A stretch of DNA of 64,000 bases from Mycogone perniciosa. Lineage: Eukaryota; Ascomycota; Sordariomycetes; Hypocreales; Hypocreaceae. The stretch is taken from contig JAOALB010000106.1 of assembly GCA_025331125.1 (NCBI GenBank), positions 62,001 through 126,000 on the forward strand, written 5' to 3'. Shown here piece by piece: positions 47,992-59,421 of the stretch (position 1 is its first letter; each line of letters begins with the position of its first letter). Under the pieces are notes generated by a model that saw nothing but the letters and a program-made list of their open reading frames with translations, searched no databases and was not told the origin of the DNA. The position numbers were made by a program, and so were the translations under genes.

Positions 47992-50269
47992 CTAAAAGAT
48001 CGATCCGTCGGGATTGTACGCCTTCTCGCGCTCCCTTTCCAAAATTCTGGTGGCGACAATGTTCATTCGTGGAAGGGGGAGATAGCGACCATACTTGGCG
48101 GCATGCTTGTCTCCCTCTTCCTTCAGTTCCGCTAAGGATGGCCACTCGACGTGACGCTCTTCGTCGTCTTCTAACTCTTCCAGATTGAAGCAATTATGTG
48201 CAGCAAAGACAGGAGAACACTTGTCTTTCAATTCCTTCCCGCGAAACAACGTGGCTAGTATTTGATGCTTCTCGGCTTCTTGTTTTTTCGCCTTCTCCTT
48301 TCGCTTAGTCTTCTCCAACAGCACGCTCACTTCGCGGACAAGCTGTTGTCTTTTGACCTCGGCCACCTCGGCTCTGAAAGCTGTCAGCTCTGCTGGACTT
48401 TGCGGCACAAAAGGCGACTTGTCCGCTCCCATGAAGTGTAGGTTGAGCATCATCTTCTGAAACGCCATGCGCTCTTTAGTCTCGAGACTCATCCATCTCT
48501 TGGACTGGGACCATGCTGCGGGCTCGGATGAATTAGAGGGGACAACTACTCTATTCGAAGTCTTGGGAATGTTGGGAACTCGTCGGTGCGTTGCCGGTCC
48601 TGTCGGTGCATTGAGGGGTGGGCTCTGCAACTGCGAGGCAGAATCCTCATTTCCGCCATCACTCTCTGTATAATAATAGTGGTTAGAATATTCGAGTTCA
48701 TCCTGCTCGTCCCAAAAGGCGGATATACTCAGATTTGGGTTCGGAACTGTCCGTCCCTTGCGGCCTCGCCTTGGCCGTCGAGGCTCAGTTCTCACACCTG
48801 TTTCACCCACCGTCCTGCTCTGAGAGTTGCTCTGCGTTCTCATCAGTACAATAATATTGGTCGAAAGTGTATGGACTGAAGCCACCTTTAGGTTTGCTCT
48901 CGCGAAGTTTCTCAGCGGGTGTACCGCGCTCGCCGTTTTCATTTGCTGCTGGGCTCACTAGCATTTGTTGGGTGGCTTCAACATAAGGTCTTATGTATGG
49001 CATGGGAGATGGAGAAGCTACCCCCTCAACGTGTGGAATGGGTGGTGTGAACTGACCTCTCGGCGCCAGAGGTGGCTGACTCTGCAACTGGTGTTGCCTG
49101 GTAGTGAGTCCCTCACCTGAATGGGGCCTTTCATATTCACGAGATGATATGTTGGGTCGACTGGCCTTTCTTGAGGGCGGACGGGGTGCTAGGTGGTTAG
49201 GCATCTGTTGCCCGTGGTATCCTTGAATTCCAGGATACATTGGCACTTGCATGCCGTGATATGGGGCCACATAAGGCGAATGGAAGTATGGTGCTGGTGG
49301 GGGGTACGGCATCATTGGTGGGAGGGGAAAGAAAGGCATCGCCGGGTCAACTGGTGGAAACATCATATTCCCATGATGCTGTGGGGGAATTCCCATACTA
49401 TAGAAGGGGTTTGTGTTGCTTTGCTGGACCGGAACTGGCATCACTGGCGTTGAGTTCCTGAGCGGCTGAGGTGTTTTAGGCGGCTGAGGCTGGGCATGGG
49501 TCGTCTTGGGAGCAACGCCATCATTCACGCCAGACTCATTCTTGTTGTGCTTAGGACGTGGATGATAAACAACAGGCTTGAGATAACCGGAGTCTTTCAC
49601 GCTGTCTGAGTCTGAGTCTGAGTCCTGCTGACCCTGGCGATGATGCTTACTGTCAACCGTGCTGCTTCTCAGGGATACGCCGCCATTTCGAGAGGCAGGC
49701 AATGCAGAATCGATCTTGAGCCGAAAGACGGGAGTCTCATCACCAGCCTTTTTGGAGATGGAAGTAGTAGGACGAAGTGGTTGATCATCTGAACACGGGG
49801 ATGTCGCGTGGTCTTGTGGAACATCACACCCAGTTTGCACCATCGCTGGACCGGAGCCATGAGAAGAAACATGCTTGCGAAGCTGCTGCTGCTCACTTTC
49901 TCTCTCGACTTTGTGCCCCATCTCCAAGGCCTGCTTTCTTGCTGCAAGCAGTGTGCTATGGTTTTCCTTCTCGTGCCGAGGCGTCGGCATTGATGGCGTG
50001 GCGAAACTGGGTTCGGGACTTGGGAACGGGGTGAAAGTAGCTGCACGCGGATTCATCATAGTGGAATCGAGCTCCTTTGTCCATTTGGTGTTGAGCGAAG
50101 GAAAGCTTGTCGCCGACAGGCCTAGGCTGTGAGGTGGTGGTTGTGGGAAGAAGTTGTGGTGTTGAAAGAGCCAAAGAGGAGGGACGTATGTCGGGCCAAC
50201 AGGCTGAAATCCCGATGGGTTATCAGGTGATGAATCGAGATCTAGGTGATCAGATAATCCGTCGGTCAT
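47992..50269 (-). CDS. proline-rich protein of unknown function
   Basis: Complement of exons 48811-50269 and 47992-48746, giving 737 aa if the 64-nt intron (GTGGGT donor, GACAG acceptor, phase 1) is right; this junction is my inference from reading frames. The start is the ATG at 50269 (MTDGLSDHLDLD). The middle is disordered and rich in Pro, His, Tyr and Met (MPFFPLPPMMPYPPPAPYFH). It also has a short SDSDSDSV acidic run. The C-terminal ~230 residues are less repetitive. They contain a Lys/Glu-rich helix (LLEKTKRKEKAKKQEAEKH) and a final conserved-looking segment (PSLAELKEEGDKHAAKYGRYLPLPR). No known domain was recognised. Composition suggests an RNA- or scaffold-associated cytoplasmic protein, without proof. 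Confidence 0.65.
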
Positions 50270-51385
50270 TTTCAGCAGAAAGTCATACCGTCTGTGCCAA
50301 AGCCGGGCATCACAAGCCAAGAGTTAATGATGTGGTTCAAGAGAGTGAGCGGCACTGGCAACAGTTAAGTAAGCACTTCCTCCCGGTGACTTTTCAACAA
50401 GGCCTTGGAAACCAGGAATACCCAGATGAAAAGAAATAAATTAGAACCCCCGAATCTATGAAGGAGAGGCCCAAGGAGTGAGTGAGGTGGGTGGTAGGCA
50501 AGGCCAGTAGGTTGGTGATGGTGAAAAGCACAGCAAGCACTGCAGTGAAAAAAAGATGTAGGAGAAAGGGAGTGCCCGAAAATCTGGGAGCAATTTTAAA
50601 TTAAACAACAAGAGAGTCACTTAGGGCATGCCCGAACAGCTGATTTGACAACAATGGCATTCACGAATCTGGTTTTTTATGAACGACAACCCCGTCTGCC
50701 AGCTGGCAGACCTGACAGGCTTATTTTGCCCCCTTAATTCACCTTGACGGTGAGTATTATCTATGAGACTAATTTTTCAGGTCACTTAAAGAAACTTAAC
50801 TACTGTTATTTTGCGAATAGTTCATATTGTATTAATTATTAAATTGGATAACATCAAGAGCGTCGATTTCCAGGGGTTGCACGCAACACCATCTGCCTCG
50901 AAGACGCCGCCGACGAATGAGCGAGATATTCTTTACGAAAGTTCCTTGAACGTTCTTTCAACTTTTCCAAGAAGTCCAGATTGCTATCACCTGTACTCTC
51001 AGGTTACAGAGTTTACTCGTCACAGGAGGCCTGTCGAGAAGTGTTTTTGGATAGTCTTCCGGACGACAGGCATCTGCTCCAACTCACCACCTTTGCCGAA
51101 CTACTAGTATACTACAACTCTATCATGCAAAGACAATAAGGAACGGCCAACGGCTCTACAATTTTTGGCGCGAATGCATCCCTGACATCTCTCCTTGTGG
51201 TCGTGAATTCAAGGTCCCGATCAGATATAGGAGAGCACGTGACGAGTCACATGAGTCCGAAATCGCTGACAGCGGTCACCTTCAATGCGATTGCGCCATG
51301 AAGCACTTGAAACTGTATTATCGCCTTTGCTTACGGGTCCGAAGAGTTGTCGGGGTGGACTTCCTGCCCTAATATCATAACCCGT
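50270..51385. other. intergenic region
   Basis: The left half is promoter sequence of the proline-rich gene. A forward frame at 50811-51107 has no ATG-supported domain. No gene is assigned. Confidence 0.55.
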
Positions 51386-52026
51386 ATGTGGTTAAATCCA
51401 TTCAGGGCACCATCTCGGGCAGAAGCAGAATGGTTTTCCGTTGGCCTCACCTCTTCGTTTCCCGATCTCGGATCGGACGATGACAACCTAGCACAATCTC
51501 GGGCCTGCAACGCAGGTCCCAAGCCAGGATGCAAAGTCTTCTATGTTCCTAGAAACGATAGCTCTCAGAGGACTGAGGTGCTGGTTGCGGCAGATGGTCT
51601 GGAGTCCTCTGAAGACGCAGGGGACTTGAAGGACCAGGTTCTCGTATTCCAACATAGGGGCAAGTTTCATGCGATTGATCATGTGAGTCAGGTGTACCTA
51701 TCACAAAAGCTGTGCTCCGATAGAACTGATGATTGCTTTGTCAGAAATGTCCCCATTCGTCATACCCTCTGTCACAAGGCACTCCTTTTGACATTGAGGA
51801 CTTTGGGGTCGTTCTCAGCGCTGGACTGACATGTCCGAAGCATGGCTGGTCCTTTGACCTGTTTTCTGGAAGGTCAGATCGTGGGAACTACCAACTTCCA
51901 GTGTGGGAGGTTCAGCTGCGTGAGATTAAGAGCACAGTACCTCCCATATCGACCGACAAGACTGATAATGCTTTGGAGAGTCCGGATAAAGAGGTGTGGG
52001 TGAGGAGAAGACAAAGGATAGGTTAG
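51386..52026 (+). CDS. Rieske-type [2Fe-2S] domain protein
   Basis: Exons 51386-51682 and 51745-52026 encode 192 aa; the intron is phase 0. The start at MWLNPFRAPS is the first ATG in frame. Exon 1 supplies the beta-rich entry (DQVLVFQHRGKFHAIDH). Exon 2 carries the two cluster-binding boxes, KCPHSSYPLS (Cys and His) and LTCPKHGWSFDLFSG (Cys and His), then SDRGNYQLPVWEV. The ligand set of a Rieske cluster is therefore complete. The spacing from the first His to the second Cys is 25 residues, longer than the 15-17 usual in classical Rieske proteins. There is no oxygenase catalytic domain, so it is a small stand-alone Rieske protein of unknown electron-transfer role, like vertebrate RFESD. There is no signal peptide or membrane anchor. 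Confidence 0.85.
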
Positions 52027-52786
52027 ATAGAGACTTGGCGGATTGGGCACCAAATATGCCAAGGTATTGGCAAAAGCAGGTAGGCGATTATGCATTTGTT
52101 GCAGCGAATTACTTGGGCACACATTGTCCTCAGCGCTCACCGAAACTGGCGGTGTCACCAAGCGATTAGTGGTTCAAGGGCAGGCTACATGCAGTGCACA
52201 TATCACATGCAGGTAGCAGATATCAACGAGGCTCTATCATGAGGCTCTATGTACTCATAGGTAGTAGGTTTCACAGTTGAGGAGCGTTTTGCCAAGACTA
52301 CTACTCACGAGTTATCAGCTTCTGCTATTGTTCTGCCAATAGCTGGTTGCAACGTCAGCCAGGCAGAAGATTCCTCCTCTCAAAGGTTCCATTGACGTGT
52401 TTGTTTGCTGAGACACTCGTTTGCGTTGGGCTGTGAGCCTTGCTGGGAAGGATTGCATAAGTTCTAGATGAGATCTTAACACCTTGACATAGGAGTTACC
52501 GGTTTTGGACAAGTCCCCGTCACACATCTCGAGTCTCTTGCTCCTAAGGGCATGATGGCACGAGGTAGGCTTATCTCTTGGCCCTACACGATTCTGTGAG
52601 GATTCAGGGTTATCACTGTCATGATGAGAAGTAGGTTACAGTTGCTATTACAGTTCGTGTATTTCGTCATCTTTACAGGCAAGGTAAAAACATACATTAG
52701 GGAGGACAATACATCCTTGAAACCTACGACACAAAATACCCGGCTTGGATTGTATCAGCGCTAATATCAACGATCTGTGTATACAT
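52027..52786. other. intergenic region
   Basis: The first ~140 bases are open in another frame (to a TAG near 52169) but probably represent 3'UTR. The remainder shows no gene. Confidence 0.55.
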
Positions 52787-55115
52787 CTACTCCGCTTCTG
52801 CTAGACTCTCCAGTTCTTGGCCAATGCTATAATGCCACTTCATCGCAGTAAACCCTCCCGTATATGGAAGCGTCGGCGGCAGAGTCAACACACTGTCGTC
52901 ATCGAGCTTCTCCATCTCGGGTGCGTGAAATCTGTTTGACGCCGTGAGCAACAATTTAAAGACATAAGGACGCTTGCGGGACTTCTTCTCTCGGGCCAAG
53001 TTGAGCAACTGGTGAAACTCTTCGGCGTCGTCAGATGTCTCAGAGTTATCCAGGTAGAAGGGAAGGCCATTAATGATACAAAATACTGTCGTGTCTTTTG
53101 CCACTTGTGCCAACACGCGCGCAAAGCGCTTGAAGATCGCCTTCACGTTGTCATTACTGAATGTACCGAGGCTGACAGCCTTGGTCACATCCAGACTCTT
53201 GCAATGTGTGAGTAGCTGTACCAAGAGGCTATTGACGACTCCGCTTGGTGTCTCCCAACTGTGATCGTACGAGGCATGCTCGCTACAGAAGAAGTACAGC
53301 GGTACAATATCTAGTCTTTTGACACGCATCGGTTCGACGGGCGAGTGGATACTCACCAAGGCAAAAACCAGTCGGGAGCAGACAAATGTCAGTCCCGATC
53401 GTCGCTGCACGTTGGATACGTTGCCGTTCACAAGGAGTGTTGTCGACTTCTCAGCTTTTAGCCAGGTCTCTAGCTTGTGGGATTTGATGAGACACATGCT
53501 TCGTTCTTGGTTGTCTCGCGACAGAGTTGGCCCTAGGCTGAAGGTCGACGTGAGATCTACTCTAATGGCGTTTCGGTCATAGTCCAGTTGGGAGAGTAAT
53601 TGTCGACGGTGCTTTTTGGGGGTTATGGCTGTGAATGGTTCAGCTTGTGCTGCGTTATGCCAATAGTTCCCCCCCCTTGATGGGTATTCCTTACCCGTGC
53701 CTTTTCCCCTGGAGGTTGCTATAGATAGACGCGTCTCTCGATCGTAGTCATCCTCTAGACTGTCCAGTGGTTTGCCTAGTGTTCTCATGTCAGTCCGAGG
53801 TCATTAAGCGGAGGGAGCATACTTATGGGATCAAAACTGACACATGAATGCGGCAAACTTCCGTATGTCGTCGCCACCCCGAAGAAGCTCCATTATGTTT
53901 GACTGCAAATTCGCTACCATCTGAACATTTCCGCCAAGTTCGCTCTGTTTCCGTTGGATCGCTTCCAACGTCTCAGCCATGAGTCCATTAACCCGGCTCT
54001 GTTCCCGCGACGCGAACAAAAACGCCCGTCTTATCTCCTGTATCCCGTCCATAGTCTCATTGTTATTGTGATCCATCCTGCGAAGTAGCTCCTTGTGACA
54101 GATGTCCGCCTCTTCATTGAAGGAATTTCTCCATTTTGTGACATCGTTGATCTTCCCAAGGAGATCTTCCTTGAAGGTTGCAGGCTGGAACATAGAAAGA
54201 ACAGCCTTTTTTGCCTTCTTTAAAGGCTGTGCTTCGTCACTCAAATAATTTAAGATGTGCCCCAGAGCAGTTGGAATAGACGTATAAAAGGTCCCACTCA
54301 GCGATTTTAGTCTTTCAGACTCTTTAAAGACCCTCAGGACCCGTTGAGCGCTATTGATAATGGTAGGAATCCTCTCCAAAGCGTCTAAAGCTGTTTCGTG
54401 GACATACTTTAATCTAGCAGCGGCCTTTACGTCGTCAGTAAACAAATGAAGAATTTGATGGAGAGTTTGTTGACGGGTATTTGTACAATACCTTGAGAAT
54501 GAGCTTCAAACCACCACAAACCACAGAGAGGTACTGACACTCGTTAGGCAGCATACCCAACCAGCCATCAACATCATCTTCTCTTTCGCCGAACTTTCTG
54601 TAAGCGAGGCCGAATTTGCCCCAGAAGATTTTCGAGTCCTTCTGTTTACAGATTTTGATGGACTCTTCCACCAGCAACTCGAGCTGCCTTACAGTATGCT
54701 CACCGTCAGGATCGATTCCTGTCCTATATTTGTCCTTTGCGGTGCTCTCGTACTGCCTCATAGCCTCTTTGAAGGTGCATTCTTCGGCCGTGACATCGTC
54801 GTTGCCCGAGACTCTTTATTGCTAGTCAGTGTACGACCTGATAGTTGCCGAAGGAAAGCAAAATGTCAATTCGCACAAATCCACTCCACCAAGGTAGTCG
54901 ACCTACAGGGCAGTAGATGAGGAAGTTTCGTTATGAGCCTCGTCGGAAACTAGACTAGGACCTTCTGTTCGTAACGATGGATGAATGAAATGGTCAAGGG
55001 TCCGCTTAGGACTGGCTGCGTAGGTATTGGTAACGACGTTGATATACTGCTTGACGAGGACGCCCTCCTGCAACATATCACCGATGCCACTGCCGGAATC
55101 CTGATAGAGTGACAT
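52787..55115 (-). CDS. STAND-like fungal protein with DUF7708-type N-terminus
   Basis: Complement of exons 54907-55115, 54492-54813, 53842-54424 and 52787-53775, giving 700 aa. The 53842/53775 junction (GTCAGT donor, CTAG acceptor) is the least certain. After a variable start, residues about 70-330 match a fungal N-terminal helical domain (FWGKFGLAYRKFG, WLGMLPNECQYLSVVCGGLKLIL, ALDALERIPTIINSAQRVLRVF). I recall this as the DUF7708-type region found ahead of NACHT or ankyrin parts. The C-terminal part resembles a P-loop-type fold seen in many fungal proteins (STTLLVNGN, PLYFFCSEHASYD, TTVFCIINGLPFY, FKLLLTAS). It has no canonical GKS/T Walker A, so nucleotide binding is doubtful. The role is unknown; a sensor or incompatibility-like protein is possible. 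It is head-to-head with a decayed AAA+ gene. Confidence 0.7.
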
Positions 55116-56061
55116 CGTCACTTACAACACGTTTGTTATCTGAGGGTGAAATATGCCAATTCAAATGGAAAATCGTCTTGAAAAAGGATGTTTCCTAAGA
55201 TCTGGGCATAGGCAACATACAGCTTTTCGCCCGCTTGGGGGTCTCAAAAGCTGTCCGACCATTTCCCCGCCCCATCCTTTCGCGGCAAACCCGAATATTG
55301 TCAATAATTTGCCCGCCTTGACCTGATCTTTGGGGCATTGTATGAAGAGGAGGGTGGCAACTTTGGTTGTAGCCGTGCCACGATGGCATGCGAGTCAAGT
55401 AACATGCAGAATGGAACTTGGCTGCATATATACATGGACGTGGGACACATTGATGTGAGCCATTCATGAGACACCTCTACCTGCAGCCGAATTCCATGAA
55501 ATGTGGCATTTGCCTATTGCTCCATGTGTTATATTATAATACAGATAATATGATTGTTGATGAGGTGGCGACATGCCAGGTGTACAAACGTCCGTATCTG
55601 CATCAACGGTTGATCAAAACAGCACCATCGATTGCAGTCACACACATGGCATAAAATGCTTGGACATAGCTGACTACATCCCCTAACCCCTATTCGCAAA
55701 GATCTGCATTATCTACGTCCTTTATCTACGTTACTTGCTGTTAGCTGCCAGTACACACCTAGAAACTGCTGAGTCTAGACGCGTCGCTTCGCCTGTTCAA
55801 TCGTATTCTATGGGTAGCAAAGACACGTCTGTAGAGTTCCGTCTCACCAAAAGGGATAAAAATATCACCCACTCAATTTTTCCTATAAAAGGGTCGTGAC
55901 AGCACTAGAATAACCTAGAGCAACATCGCTCTTCTCCCAGAGTCCGCCATCAACGCTCTATCCCGTGTTCTTCGAGGCGGCTTTTTAATCTATTCGTGTC
56001 TAAGGAATCAAGAGTCCTCCCCCCATTCTTTTGAGCCTATGCGCGGAAGTGAATAACCGCC
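55116..56061. other. divergent region between STAND-like and AAA+ genes
   Basis: This is a 946-bp shared upstream region. A TATAAAA at 55884-55890 faces the AAA+ gene. No further ORF with support was found. Confidence 0.6.
55884..55890 (+). promoter_or_regulatory. TATA box of the AAA+ (pseudo)gene
   Basis: TATAAAA (within CCTATAAAAGGG) lies 172 bp before the ATG at 56062. The promoter looks intact although the coding sequence is broken. Confidence 0.45.
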
Positions 56062-58900
56062 ATGCCAGTTTTTATACAGGCGTATTCCGAATTATTCCAT
56101 GGAACCGACAAGGGGGGAGGTGTCCTAGATCCTGGCAACGGTCAAATCGGTAGGCTCTGCCTCAAACTCTCACCAAGCGAGACTATGTATGCTGAATCCT
56201 CCATTACAGTGCCAGTGGACGATGAATTGATCTCGAAATTAGAGGTTGTCCCACCTTCTGCTGCGGATCCATCTGTCAAGGAGGCGCCGGACGTTCTCGG
56301 AGACGATTCCAACACCCTAAACAATGACAACAACCAGGAGTCTGACGATTACCTTAGCCCGGCGGATTCTATCGATTCAGATGGCTCCGATGACAAGCGG
56401 ATGCGCAAGAAGCTCAAGAACGCGGCTAGACTGAATAAGAGCAGCATGGAAGCAGCAGAGCGGAACTTCATCAGGGAGGATGGCATTATATACGTACATG
56501 ATGACAAGTACCAGAATTTAGCATCCATGGTCACATAATGTCACATCTATGTCGGTTTATCAGCTACCGAGATGATTCGGAAGGCGGCGGGCTCAACACA
56601 AAGAGCACAACGCCTAAAACAGTCACAGCTGCCCTGTCGGATCAGGATCGTTAACAAACTAGTCCGCTCTGCGATGAGCAGTATAACTGGTGTGAATTGT
56701 GGTAACGACTATGCAGCACCCTTTTGAACGCTTGTGCTTTTCAAGCAACAACTACGACAACGCCATCAGTTGCAAGAGTTGGAGTTCAAGGAGACGAGCG
56801 GCAATTTTCCTGCACATCGCGCAGTGGTACGCGTGAAATCTCACCTACCGGGTCGGTATAGTGGCTCTCACAGCCTCGACGACGCACACATATTTGACCA
56901 TGTGGACGAAGCTAGGATTTTGCTAGACGGTCTACGAGCCTTGATGCAGGTTCTTGACACGGACCTTCAGGACCTTATTGCGGCTGTCAAACGCTTGAAC
57001 AGTTCAGACAACGACACGCCGAGGCTGCCTTTCTCGTATCTCTGGTACTTATTCAACCCTGGCCAGGAGATTGTGAGTTTGTATCCAAAGCCACAGGTTT
57101 ACCGTGTACTGCAGGCCACAGGTGGTAGGAGGTCACTTGTTCCGAGGAAGTCTGACAACGGCGGCTCACACCGAACCGTCTCGGATCTGACTGTGGATTG
57201 TTTTTCTCTCGATTTCAATGGTAAAGAGTTCGGAGCAAAGCCTCGTGTCTTTCGCATTCAGCCGTATGATGATGTTGTGTCCATCACAAACCTTCCGGTC
57301 TATCCACTGGAATTCGCCGAGGAAGGTTTGAAAGAATTGCTCATTGAGAGAGGGCACAGATTCAAGGAATTCGCGACGGCGAGTCACCGAAGGTATAAAG
57401 GCCTCAGTCTCAAAGAAGGTGATAGATTTGATGTATTTGAAGAGGTTTGCTTGATCCCTTACACATTCTCCCGCTTCATGGATTGCCATACTTTGTTGAT
57501 GAAGGGATGTGCTAAAATGATACCCCATGGATCGATAGCGACGTCATAGTCGACTTCCAACTGGCGTTTCAAAATGCTGAGGCGAATATATCGGCTCCCA
57601 TATTTGGTATTGGTGTCATTCAGCACCCAACCGCAGAAGACGGAGAAGAAACGTGCGATAAGACCTGGAGTTACGACGACCCGGAGTTGTTAAAATTAAG
57701 GTGGCACAAATTCTCGCAAAGTACCGACCTGCTTTGGAATCAGCAGCCAGGCAGCCTGACACCAGAAAGCCATATACTTCTCCCCTATCGGGTATACGGA
57801 TACGTGCTTCTGAACCGGAAGTGGTGTATGTATAGCAGTCTTCTCTTTACCAAGGAAGAATAACTTTCTTACTGGTCCATCTCAGTGCCGCTCGATATAG
57901 ATCTGATCAAAAAGGTACCTGAAATTAGGCCTGGCGAAAACGATGGATCCCAGAAACTTGTGTTGCCCGATGGCCACAAGGATATTGTTCGCGCCTTAGT
58001 CAGTGCACATAGCCGTCAGATCACAGTTGTCGACAATCTCAAGACTGGAATTGTTAGGCGAAATTTTGATCTCGTCAAGGGCAAGGGGAGAGGCCTCATA
58101 ATCCTGCTTCACGGGGCGCCGGGTGTAGGAAAGACTTCTACCGCTGAGTGCGTGGCTGCCAACGCCGGGCGACCGCTTCTCCCCATCACTTGTGGTGACC
58201 TAGGTGGTATCAATGCCAAGGAGGTGGAACAGAATCTCGAGAACTTCTTCGATCTCGCGAGGAAATGGGGTTGTGTGCTGCTCTTGGACGAAGCGGATGT
58301 GTTTTTGAATGCGCGTGACAAGGGTGACATTCGACAGATCAACCTCGTGTCTAGTAAGTCGCGACCACTATTGGCCATGGCCTTCATTAGATTGGCTTTT
58401 TCCCCTACACTGTTCGGTGTTCTAACCAGCCATTTATTAGTCTTCCTCCGAGCTCTCGAATACTATTCGGGCATCCTTATCCTAACCACCAACCGAGTCG
58501 GATCCTTTGACGAAGCTATCAGGTCTCGTGTCCACTGCGCCTTATACTATCCGCCGCTGGACCGGAATCAGAGCCTCAAGATATGGAAGATGAACTTGAA
58601 TATACTAGATGAACGCAACAAGGGTTCAGACCCTGCGCTGCGTATTCGGTTCGACCGTGAGGAAATTGAAGAATTTGCTGAGGGGCATTGGGAATCCAGC
58701 AAAGAAGGAACCCGGTGGAATGGCCGGCAGATCAAGAACGCCTTTCACAAACTGCAACTGCACTGGCCGACTGGGATCACTTCCAAAGTACGGGAGGCAA
58801 GTTGTATTCGGAGGGGCCCTTACTCAGAAAGGCACACTTCAAGATCGTCGCCCAAGCCAGCTCTCACTTTGATGAGTATAGCCCGCTGTTTGTTGCTTAG
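56062..58900 (+). pseudogene. AAA+ ATPase (DUF7025-type N-terminus), apparently broken
   Basis: Reads as one gene from the ATG at 56062. The N-terminal part is charged. A DUF7025-like region at about 56900-57800 includes RLPFSYLWYLFNPG, FRIQPYDDV, ITNLPVYPLEF and LIERGHRFKEF. An AAA+ ATPase domain follows, with intact Walker A (HGAPGVGKTS, near 58110), Walker B (VLLLDEADVF) and TTNRVGSFDEAIRSRV. Introns 57826-57885 and 58354-58440 are canonical. Four lesions are seen. There are in-frame TAA at 56536-56538 and TGA at 56725-56727, with conserved-looking sequence continuing in the same frame. At 57529-57530 the 3' splice site of a phase-0 intron (57445-57530) reads GG instead of AG. An extra CA at about 58746-58749 shifts the frame between NAF and QTATALADWDH. 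A shorter protein from downstream parts cannot be excluded. Confidence 0.65.
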
Positions 58901-59421
58901 GTATCTTGGAAATGAAGTGTGGTGGTTAGTCAAGCATAAGAGTTAGTAAGCATGTGAACCAAATACATTCCTCAAAGCGGTAAGTGACTATCTACGACAG
59001 CCTAATAGTTATTGCAAGAGGTCGAACTAGACGAAGCATTAAACGAAATAGTACTCCGTAGAATAGGAGGCATACACAGGAATGGTCAGAATAACTATTA
59101 ATGCAAATCACAAAGTCTCTAGAAACGACTGGAGAATTAAAAGCCACCTATTGAACCTTTTTTTCAAGCACATGGTCTTAATGGCCTGGCTCACATGTTG
59201 AATGGGGATCAGAACAAGGTACTCCGTAACTACCTCTTCAGTATTAAATGTTACTTCTAATTTAGCGCCAACTCTGCCGGGGCCTCAAGTACCTCCAACG
59301 TACCCCACCTTTTGGGGTTCACCCCCCTGTTGGCAATTCATTTTCCCAACACGTCTCCGCGATATCCATCATCACCTCTCTCCCGCATTCTGCGCCCAAA
59401 TCGCAGCATTCCGCGTCCAAA
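58901..59421. other. intergenic region
   Basis: AT-rich, with two TACTCCGTA motifs (59052-59060 and 59220-59228). The last ~150 bases are the C/T-rich leader of TSC13. Confidence 0.6.

Noticed and set aside
50811..51107. 98-codon plus-strand frame
   Set aside because: No ATG-led domain, and the composition is like the surrounding intergenic DNA.
52027..52172. Possible longer C-terminus of the Rieske protein in another frame
   Set aside because: No splice pair links it convincingly, and the ending EVWVRRRQRIG looks like the natural family C-terminus.
57419..57549. Alternative canonical intron in the AAA+ gene (donor 57419, acceptor 57549) that keeps the frame
   Set aside because: It would delete conserved-looking residues (GDRFDVFEE and IDSDVI). 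The phase-0 junction 57444/57531, with a lost AG, explains the sequence better. Kept as a possible cryptic site.
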